A DNA stretch of 64,000 bases. It comes from Crickella sp963642455. Its GTDB lineage: Bacteria > Bacillota > Clostridia > Peptostreptococcales > Anaerovoracaceae. A program made the position numbers and the translations under genes. Below the pieces are notes generated by a model that was not told where the DNA came from, made no database searches, and saw only the letters and a program-made list of their open reading frames with translations. Positions 43,998 to 50,327 of this stretch are shown here, piece by piece (the stretch's first letter is position 1; the number at the start of each line of letters is the position of its first letter). The stretch covers positions 1 to 64,000 of the forward strand of contig CAVIGM010000003.1 in assembly GCA_963642455.1 (NCBI GenBank), in the 5' to 3' direction.

Positions 43998-45233
43998 TTA
44001 CTTATCTGCTTTCTTAGCTTCCATAATTTCCATAAGGCCCTGTACTCTTGTCTCGTACTGTGCCTCTGAGAAATTACGAGGATCTGCCTGGTCGCCGTCG
44101 AAGCTTGCTACAGGAATGTCGCATGCCTCTCCAATCTGACGGCTCATCTCTGGCATAAATCCGCTCCAGAGCTTGCATGAACGGTTAGTGTGAACCAGAA
44201 GTCCCTCAACATTGTCGTCCTTGCAGAGCTTAATTCTCTTATCTCTTGATTTCTCAAGGTTAATTGCATTAGGTACGCTGCAGTATGCTGCAATCATCTC
44301 GTCGAAGCTGTGGTAATCGAAGCCGAATGCGTCAGCATAAATTGTTGTTACCATATTGATACCGCGGCTCTTGAGTCCCTTTGAAGTTGCTCTAAGATAT
44401 GGCCAGCAAGCGATACCCTCGAACATAATTCTGTATTTCTCTTCTTCTCTGAAGGTGCTTACACCGTTCTCGTGATTCTCTCTATATTCCTTAAGAAGAG
44501 TCTCCATAGCCTCGCCTGCTTCTTCCTTACCACGAGCTGTTACCATTACAGCCATGTGGTTGAGAAGGTCAAAACCATTGAATGGTGATGGTGTATGCTT
44601 AGCTTCTCCTGTTGCTGCGAGCCATGCCTTACTTGATCTGCAGCTGAAGCCTGTTACTTCCTCGAAGCGCTTGTCATCCCATTTGATGTTGAAAATCTTC
44701 TCGAGCTGTCTTACAGCATCCCAGAACTGAGCTCCAACATAGTCGATGAACGCCTGATTAACTTCGTAATTAGGATTGAATGGGATATCCAACATAATCA
44801 TTGGAATGTCGAGCTCCTTAGCGAGGTTCTCGTACCACTTGATCATGCAGTTGCAAATATTATTGCAACAAAGCAGTACATCCGGCATTGCTACATCCTG
44901 CTCAGGGCACTCCTTGAGCTTAGCGTAAGCAAGGCTTACTCTTGCATAAGCACAGATATCATTTGAATATCCTTCTGCCTCTGCAACATCACACATTCTC
45001 TCTCCTGCACCTCTTGCAGCAATTCCTGCCGCCTGGTTCTCAGGATAAACGGTTGCAATTCCGAGAGTCTCTGGAATCTCTACTGGGAAATTACTTGATA
45101 CCCATGCTACAGGCTTACCCTGCTTCTTTGCTTCGATAGCATTTACATAAGCATCTCCTGCAATCTTCCCGAGCTTGTACTTGGCTGAATTTGGATCCAC
45201 AGGGCGTGGCGCTTTTTTTGCTTCTTCTGCCAT
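43998..45233 (-). CDS. hadB: 2-hydroxyacyl-CoA dehydratase, subunit B
   Basis: This is the larger subunit of the dehydratase. The 411-residue protein contains WVSSNFPVEIPETLGIATVYPENQAAGIAARG and the cysteine-rich PDVLLCCNNICNCMIKWYENLAKELDIPMIMLD, typical of the HgdB/FldB family. Near the C terminus, VEGLLVHTNRSCKLWSGFMPEMSRQIGEACDIPVASFDGDQADPRNFSEAQYETRVQGL is strongly conserved. With HadC it binds the [4Fe-4S] cluster and the substrate. The activator HadI is encoded directly upstream. Confidence 0.94.
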   Translation of the reverse strand: MAEEAKKAPRPVDPNSAKYKLGKIAGDAYVNAIEAKKQGKPVAWVSSNFPVEIPETLGIATVYPENQAAGIAARGAGERMCDVAEAEGYSNDICAYARVSLAYAKLKECPEQDVAMPDVLLCCNNICNCMIKWYENLAKELDIPMIMLDIPFNPNYEVNQAFIDYVGAQFWDAVRQLEKIFNIKWDDKRFEEVTGFSCRSSKAWLAATGEAKHTPSPFNGFDLLNHMAVMVTARGKEEAGEAMETLLKEYRENHENGVSTFREEEKYRIMFEGIACWPYLRATSKGLKSRGINMVTTIYADAFGFDYHSFDEMIAAYCSVPNAINLEKSRDKRIKLCKDDNVEGLLVHTNRSCKLWSGFMPEMSRQIGEACDIPVASFDGDQADPRNFSEAQYETRVQGLMEIMEAKKADK

Positions 45234-45276
45234 TACTCTTCCTCCTTAAATTATTTGTTTGCTTTTGTTTGCTGTT

Positions 45277-46059
45277 TTATTTATTTACTTTTTTATATCC
45301 ATAGCATGCCGCTCCTATCGCCCCAAAGAATTGAGCTCGAGGGTCATACTCGATATTCACTCCTAATCTCTGTCCGAGCATTTCGCGTAGGGCCTCGTTA
45401 GCCGCAACGCCTCCGGACATACATACTTTCTCCTTGACGCTTGCCCTTCTTGCAAGAGCTCCTACTCTTGTCGCAACGCTCTCGCAGATTCCGGCAACGA
45501 GGTCAGGCCTTTGTACACCATTCGCAAGCTGGCTTATTACCTCGGATTCTGCAAAAACAGTACAGGTACTCGAGATGGATGCGGGTTCCGTGGACTTCTT
45601 CGCGCAGTCGCTAAGCTCTGCGATATCCATCTTGAGGATATTTGCCATTACCTCGAGGAATCTTCCTGTACCTGCAGCACATTTGTCGTTCATAAGGAAA
45701 TTCGACATTCTTCCCTGTTCGTCGAGGCATATAACCTTAGCATCCTGTCCGCCTATATCTATGATTGTTCTTAGGCCATCGAATACGAAGCTTCCGCCCA
45801 TCGCATGACAGCTAAGTTCGCTAAGCTCCGCATCAGCGCCTTCATATTTCATTCTTCCGTAGCCTGTGACAATCGTATACGACATATCGTCTTTGCTAAG
45901 TCCCGAGCTTGCCCAGAGCTCCGATGTAGCTGTCTCAGGTCCGTCAGTTCCCATACCGCCAATACACAAAGACTGTGCGATGATTTCTTTGCCATCTTTC
46001 AAAATCACGCACTTAGATGTTGTTGATCCTATGTCTATGCCTGCTGTATAGATACTCAT
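45277..46059 (-). CDS. hadI: 2-hydroxyacyl-CoA dehydratase activator (archerase)
   Basis: HadI uses two ATP to push one electron onto the dehydratase, starting its radical cycle. The 260-residue protein is a homodimeric BadF/BadG-type ATPase: GIDIGSTTSKCVIL (phosphate loop), TIIDIGGQDAKVI, and the two cysteines that hold the shared [4Fe-4S] cluster, C127 (NDKCAAGTGRFLEVMA) and C166 (ISSTCTVFAESEVIS). MSGGVAANEALREML closes the fold. It is the first gene of the operon, behind a long regulatory leader. In C. difficile ldhA and hadA come before hadI, so the order here is rotated. Confidence 0.95.
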   Translation of the reverse strand: MSIYTAGIDIGSTTSKCVILKDGKEIIAQSLCIGGMGTDGPETATSELWASSGLSKDDMSYTIVTGYGRMKYEGADAELSELSCHAMGGSFVFDGLRTIIDIGGQDAKVICLDEQGRMSNFLMNDKCAAGTGRFLEVMANILKMDIAELSDCAKKSTEPASISSTCTVFAESEVISQLANGVQRPDLVAGICESVATRVGALARRASVKEKVCMSGGVAANEALREMLGQRLGVNIEYDPRAQFFGAIGAACYGYKKVNK

Positions 46060-46159
46060 TTCTCTTTGAATTTCTTATTCTCTTTCGCGGAATTTCGCAC
46101 GAGTTACGCCAGATTGCGTTATTTTTCAAACGAAATTATGTTCTGTCTTCAAGCGTTCT

Positions 46160-46177
46160 TTGTGAATAAATTCACAA
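46160..46177. promoter_or_regulatory. Rex-type operator, site 2 (downstream in the had leader)
   Basis: TTGTGAATAAATTCACAA fits the published Rex consensus TTGTGAAWWWWTTCACAA at every position. It lies about 150-165 nt after the predicted transcription start, downstream of the U-tract. Rex is the NADH-sensing repressor of fermentation genes; binding here would act as a roadblock or looping site. Confidence 0.75.
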
Positions 46178-46185
46178 TTTGCCTT

Positions 46186-46247
46186 AAAAAAAAGAACACA
46201 TGCATAGTCTTGCGACCACCCACTTCTCGGGTTAATGCACTGTGTTC
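46186..46247 (-). ncRNA. Candidate structured leader element: three-way junction plus U-tract
   Basis: On the minus strand a 12-bp closing stem (46247-46235 with 46205-46194, one bulged G) encloses two hairpins: ACCC-GAGAAGT-GGGT (46232-46218) and GGTC-GCAA-GACT (46217-46206, a GNRA tetraloop). Eight U residues follow at once (46193-46186). It lies between the had promoter and hadI, so it would act as an attenuator or riboswitch-like switch. I could not match it to a known class; a terminator of the preceding gene is the alternative. Confidence 0.6.
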
Positions 46248-46299
46248 CATGATTTAGTATTCAAGCGATAATTTACTAATGAATAGCTACTGAATAGCT

Positions 46300-46317
46300 T
46301 GTGAATAATTTCACACT
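46300..46317. promoter_or_regulatory. Rex-type operator, site 1 (at the had promoter start)
   Basis: TTGTGAATAATTTCACAC matches the Rex consensus at 17 of 18 positions. It lies from about +9 to +26 relative to the predicted start, a classic repressor position. Confidence 0.75.
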
Positions 46318-46332
46318 TTTCATCTATCGCAA

Positions 46333-46360
46333 ATTATAGCACCCGTTATTTTTGTGTCAA
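46333..46360 (-). promoter_or_regulatory. Strong sigma-A promoter of the had operon
   Basis: TTGACA (46360-46355), a 16-nt spacer and TATAAT (46338-46333) preceded by TGC (extended -10) on the minus strand. The predicted start near 46326 gives a leader of about 266 nt. Confidence 0.88.
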
Positions 46361-46476
46361 TATTTTTGTGTGATTTTTCCTTTACAATTTATGTATTTTT
46401 CCCGTACATTCCGCATGGATTTATATGCTTAATTTCCATACTGAATTTCTGTACCGCGGCCTTGGAATTCTCCTCA

Positions 46477-48372
46477 TCAACTGTTCTCCGCAGCCTCTTT
46501 ATAGTGGCTATAGCTTGTTATTCCGTCGCCCGTATTTGGATGAGTGTGGGTATAGACCATATCCCCCGCGAAGCTTGCAACAAGCACGGCACAGAGCGGA
46601 ATCAATATGTTCAATTTGATCTTCGACAGCATCCTTGCAAGCGCTGGCGCAATAATGTAGACGACTGCCATTCCGCCTATGGCGAATACAAGCAGACCTT
46701 CTGCGCAAATTCTTCCGTTGATATTAAGAAAATATCCTGTGTAATCCCACCAGCGTATTCCCTTGGTAGCCTCCAGAAAATACGAGGTGCTATATTCAAC
46801 GATTCCGCAGAGCACAATCGCAGCGGTCGCCTCGAGCGCAGGTCTGTCACGGAATCTCTTGAGAATAAGAAGTATCAGCACTGCTCCTGCTCCATAGATA
46901 GGAAGCCAAGGGCCGTGCATGGTTCCTCTGTTAACAAAGACTCCGTCATTTACTACATGAATCATTACCTCCCATGTCCATCCGCCAAAGGAGAATACGA
47001 AGAACATTGCTATGATGTCCCAGATGCTGTAGGTTCTCAGGGCGTTGAATTCCCTCATCATCAGCTTAGATTTGATAAGCTTGACATTCTTCTCGCTTGC
47101 CTCCCAGAGCTTATTTAGGCGAGTCGGATATACTTCTCCCTCAGCGCAGCGGCATACCTTCTTGATGGTGAGGGCCTCCGCCTCGTATTTCTCATACTCT
47201 TGCTGCGTAGCTGTTTTGCCAATCCAAATGCCCAAATTATCCGCAAAGAATTTCTTCACTCCGCTAAGCTTGATTCTATTTGCTTCAATATCCTGTGTGC
47301 GCTCGTAAATATCTGCGTATTTTCTCTCAATCAGGCTCTTCTCAGGTCTTTCGAAGAGGTAGTAGTCATTGAGCTGATCAATTCCGACAAGGCGCTGCTT
47401 CTTACATTCGGATCTGATTACCGCATAGAATTCCGTATCTGCCGCGAGCTTATATGGGCCGACAAAGAAGAATTGCAACAAGCCGAAGCTGATATATGAC
47501 AATATCTCCCATCCAACGAAGGTCAGGTCAAATTTGAAGGTCTCCCATTTTCTGCCATTCATCATCATTCTCGAGAGTCTTATAGCCTCTTTAGGCTCTA
47601 TATCTGGATTCTCTGCAATGATGAATGGAACAAGCCAATAGGAATAATATTTAATCACACCGCCGACTATCGTGAGGCTCCATAGGAAAAGCTGTAACTG
47701 AACCAAGAACATTCCCTTGGCCGCCTTCGACCACTTGCCGACACTTTTGAAGAAAAAGAAATGTGCTGGGTCTACTTTCTCGTATAACCTTGCCTCAAGG
47801 AAAATTCTCCGCATTACAGCTCTATATAGGTTGATGACAAAGACCCATATAAGAACTATAACAAGTAAGGCAGCGAGAACCATAAGGGCTACCGATATCT
47901 TGCTGCTCTGGATGACGGAATTTGTAGCCTTTGCAATCTTGACGATCAAGGTGCCGGATGATAAGTCGTTGGCAACTCCTGCGAGAATTCCGTATTTCCT
48001 GCCGAGAACGGCATTTGTAACTTTGGCTTTCTTGTATTTATTTGATTCGCTGTCGGCAATCTTCTCTGCCTCATCGTAGTCGCCGTCGTTCAGACTCTTT
48101 GTGAAAGCCTCCGCCTTGCTTGAATCATTTGAAATCAAGGACTTGATAAGCGTTCCCTCGAAGCCTGACTGTTGCTCTTCAATGCTTGCTAATCCTCTTG
48201 AGTCGCTCAGCGGTCTTGAGTCCACGAAGTAGCCCTTCTGTATGCCGAAAACACCTGCAACGGCAACGGTCAATATAAGTAGCACATAATGCTTCTTGAG
48301 GCTGGTCTTCGCCGCTTTCTTCCATTCTGTGCGCTCCTCGTGCGTGTATTTTCTCCTTGCTTGTTCTTCCAT
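46477..48372 (-). CDS. Membrane protein: DUF975-like plus CmpB-type putative ABC permease
   Basis: The 631-residue protein seems to join two membrane families. Residues 15-340 look like DUF975 (a cytosolic start WKKAAKTSLKKHYVLLI, then an inserted extracytoplasmic region with SNDSSKAEAFTKSLNDGDYDEAEKIA, then several helices including the block NPDIEPKEAIRLSRMMMNGRKWETFKFDLTFVGWEIL). Residues 460-600 resemble the CmpB/'ABC transporter type IV' permease family (FSFGGWTWEVMIHVVNDGVFVNRGTMHGPWLPIYGAGAV and EYSTSYFLEATKGIRWWDYTG). No ATPase partner is adjacent. The function is unknown. Confidence 0.82.
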   Translation of the reverse strand: MEEQARRKYTHEERTEWKKAAKTSLKKHYVLLILTVAVAGVFGIQKGYFVDSRPLSDSRGLASIEEQQSGFEGTLIKSLISNDSSKAEAFTKSLNDGDYDEAEKIADSESNKYKKAKVTNAVLGRKYGILAGVANDLSSGTLIVKIAKATNSVIQSSKISVALMVLAALLVIVLIWVFVINLYRAVMRRIFLEARLYEKVDPAHFFFFKSVGKWSKAAKGMFLVQLQLFLWSLTIVGGVIKYYSYWLVPFIIAENPDIEPKEAIRLSRMMMNGRKWETFKFDLTFVGWEILSYISFGLLQFFFVGPYKLAADTEFYAVIRSECKKQRLVGIDQLNDYYLFERPEKSLIERKYADIYERTQDIEANRIKLSGVKKFFADNLGIWIGKTATQQEYEKYEAEALTIKKVCRCAEGEVYPTRLNKLWEASEKNVKLIKSKLMMREFNALRTYSIWDIIAMFFVFSFGGWTWEVMIHVVNDGVFVNRGTMHGPWLPIYGAGAVLILLILKRFRDRPALEATAAIVLCGIVEYSTSYFLEATKGIRWWDYTGYFLNINGRICAEGLLVFAIGGMAVVYIIAPALARMLSKIKLNILIPLCAVLVASFAGDMVYTHTHPNTGDGITSYSHYKEAAENS

Positions 48373-48389
48373 ATAATAATTCCTCTTTG

Positions 48390-48470
48390 CTATTCTATTG
48401 GTTTTCTTTGTTAATCGGCCTTGCGATTATTTATTCTATTCTTTGTTAATTTGCTTTGCTCTATATCTAT
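48390..48470. repeat. Direct repeats between the LysR gene and the DUF975-like gene
   Basis: TATTCTATTGGTTTTCTTTG plus TTAAT is echoed by TATTCTATTCTTTGTTAAT 45 nt later, then TTTGCTTTGC / TTTGTTTGC units reach the LysR stop codon. Confidence 0.55.
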
Positions 48471-49348
48471 TTGATTTGTTTGCTTTCTTCTTTGACGAGG
48501 TCTATAAAATGCTCTTCTATCGTCGGTAGTGGTCTGCCCTTGCGCCATACGAATCGGTAGTTGATATATTTATCATCGCCTGCAAGCTCCTTTGTTACAA
48601 GGCCTGGCCCCGGCGAGAATTCAGATTGAGGGAAGATGCTTATGCCGAGTCCCTCGTCACTTAGCATAGCCGCGTTGATGTAGCTGTCCACCTCGCAGAC
48701 TATATTAGGCTCACTTCCGATCTGCCTGAACCATTTGTATATCATTTGAATGGCAGCTTGACGCCTTGGTACGATAAGTGGCTCGCCGATGAGTTCCTTA
48801 AGGTCGATTTCGCCTTTCCTTGCAAGTCTGTGGTCTGCACTCATGCTCACCGCGAGCTTCTGTCTTCCGACAAGGAAGCTGTTAAGAAGCGACTGGTCGC
48901 AAGGCTCTGTAATAAGAGCAATGCTTATAAGGCCGCTTCGAAGCTTCTCGGCAAGATCATCGCTGTTGCCTTCGATGATTCTGTATTTGACCTTCGGAAA
49001 GCTCTTCTTGAATTCAATAAGCCACTTCGCCAGAAGCTCCTTAGCCATTCCATCGACTATTCCAAGCGAAATAGTTCCCGTCATTCCGCTTTTCATCGAG
49101 CGAATCTCCGACTCAGCCTTCTCGGTCAGATTAAGAATCTCCTTCGCCCTTCTGTATAGAAGCTCGCCAGACTCTGTCAGCTTAAGCGTCTTCTTGTCTC
49201 TTATGAAAAGAATGGTGTCGAGCTCTTGCTCGAGATTTCTAAGCTGAATGCTAAGAGGCGGCTGGCTCATATTAAGCTTGGCCGCAGCCCTTGTAATATT
49301 TAGTTCCTCTGCTACTACAACAAAGTAGGACAAGCTTCTTATATCCAT
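48467..49348 (-). CDS. LysR-family transcriptional regulator
   Basis: The 293-residue protein has the LysR N-terminal winged helix (MDIRSLSYFVVVAEELNITRAAAKLNMSQPPLSIQLRNLEQELDTILFIR) and a periplasmic-binding-like effector domain (LGIVDGMAKELLAKWLIEFKKSFPKVKYRIIEGNSDDLAEKLRSGLISIALI). It could sense a small metabolite. AAAGGAG precedes the ATG. It is transcribed away from dus from overlapping divergent promoters. The target is unknown: the had operon lies two genes downstream, and dus shares its promoter region. Confidence 0.93.
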   Translation of the reverse strand: MDIRSLSYFVVVAEELNITRAAAKLNMSQPPLSIQLRNLEQELDTILFIRDKKTLKLTESGELLYRRAKEILNLTEKAESEIRSMKSGMTGTISLGIVDGMAKELLAKWLIEFKKSFPKVKYRIIEGNSDDLAEKLRSGLISIALITEPCDQSLLNSFLVGRQKLAVSMSADHRLARKGEIDLKELIGEPLIVPRRQAAIQMIYKWFRQIGSEPNIVCEVDSYINAAMLSDEGLGISIFPQSEFSPGPGLVTKELAGDDKYINYRFVWRKGRPLPTIEEHFIDLVKEESKQIK

Positions 49349-49380
49349 GCAAGTCTCCTTTAACTCCTTTAGCTTATTAG

Positions 49381-49406
49381 ATTATACACTTTTTTCATGC
49401 TATAAT
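49381..49406. promoter_or_regulatory. Back-to-back -10 elements for LysR and dus
   Basis: The minus strand has TATAAT at 49386-49381 for the LysR gene. The plus strand has TGC-TATAAT with the -10 at 49401-49406 for dus. Both lack a strong -35. The plus-strand start would fall at or next to the ATG of dus (49413). Confidence 0.7.
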
Positions 49407-49412
49407 TCCATC

Positions 49413-50327
49413 ATGAGTATCAAATTATATGCCGCCCCACTTGAGGGCGTAACGGGCTTTGCTTGGCGCAAGGCACACGACGAGGTCTTCGGCTATGCCG
49501 ACAAATATTTCTCGCCTTTTCTCTCGCCGACAGAGCACCATTCTTTTACAACAAGAGAACTTCGCGATGTCACACAGAGCGAGCCTAAGCTTGTGCCCCA
49601 GATTCTTGCAGCTAAGGTAGACCATTTCGTATGGGCCGCCGAATATATGCGAGAGCTCGGTTATAGCGAGGTAAATCTTAATCTCGGTTGTCCGAGCGGC
49701 ACCGTTGTTTCGAAGGGAAAAGGTTCGGGGATGCTTCGAGACCTTGTCGCCCTTGACAGCTTCCTTGACGGGATTTTCGCTAAGCTAAGCGACCTTCGTA
49801 TTTCTGTCAAAACAAGAACCGGCCTAAGCGATTCAAGCGAGTGGCCGGCTATTCTTGATGTCTATAATAATTATCCAATCAGCGAGTTAATCATTCATCC
49901 TCGCGCAAAGGTCGAGCTGTATAAAGGCAAGGCCAACAGAGAGCTCTTCCTTGATAGCATGAATAAGACTAAGCTTCCCCTTGTATATAACGGAGATATT
50001 GCTGCGCCCGATGATGCCGCACTGTCTTATGGGTGCTCACTCATGGTCGGTCGAGGTCTTATAAAAAGGCCTGCTCTTTATCGAGAGATTCGCGGTGGCA
50101 AGCCTGCAAGCAGAGACGAGCTCTGCCGTTTCCACGAGCTTGTCTTGGAATATTATCAGCTATATATAAGCGGAGATTCTCAGATTCTTCATAAGATGAA
50201 GGAATTCTGGCATTATTTCGAAGCTAATTTCGATGCGCCTGACTCTTATCTTAAGCGAATCTATAAGGCGAAATCCCTATCCGAATACAAAATGGCTGTC
50301 AGCCTTGTTATTCTTGCTCCTCGATAG
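49413..50327 (+). CDS. dus: tRNA-dihydrouridine synthase
   Basis: This FMN enzyme reduces uridines in tRNA D loops. The N terminus MSIKLYAAPLEGVTGFAWR, EVNLNLGCPSGTVVSKGKGSGML (with the catalytic Cys in NLGCPS), SVKTRTGLSD, LIIHPRAKVELYKGKANRELF and MVGRGLIKRPALYREI are all Dus signatures. I choose the ATG at 49413 (304 residues), which matches the family start. The in-frame ATG at 49347 overlaps the LysR start and lacks a ribosome site. No SD precedes 49413 either, and the -10 ends 6 nt before it: a likely leaderless mRNA. The 3' end overlaps the convergent antiporter gene by 20 nt. Confidence 0.92.
   Translation: MSIKLYAAPLEGVTGFAWRKAHDEVFGYADKYFSPFLSPTEHHSFTTRELRDVTQSEPKLVPQILAAKVDHFVWAAEYMRELGYSEVNLNLGCPSGTVVSKGKGSGMLRDLVALDSFLDGIFAKLSDLRISVKTRTGLSDSSEWPAILDVYNNYPISELIIHPRAKVELYKGKANRELFLDSMNKTKLPLVYNGDIAAPDDAALSYGCSLMVGRGLIKRPALYREIRGGKPASRDELCRFHELVLEYYQLYISGDSQILHKMKEFWHYFEANFDAPDSYLKRIYKAKSLSEYKMAVSLVILAPR

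Noticed and set aside
46186..46247. T-box riboswitch, because GGGTGGTCGC resembles the T-box GGGTGGTACCGCG
   Set aside because: The order of arms is wrong, the ACC of the T-box is missing and no specifier stem was found; the gene is not a synthetase or amino-acid gene of the usual type.
46354..47118. Open frame of 254 codons on the plus strand
   Set aside because: It lies antisense to the DUF975/CmpB-like gene, has no ribosome site and no recognisable domain.
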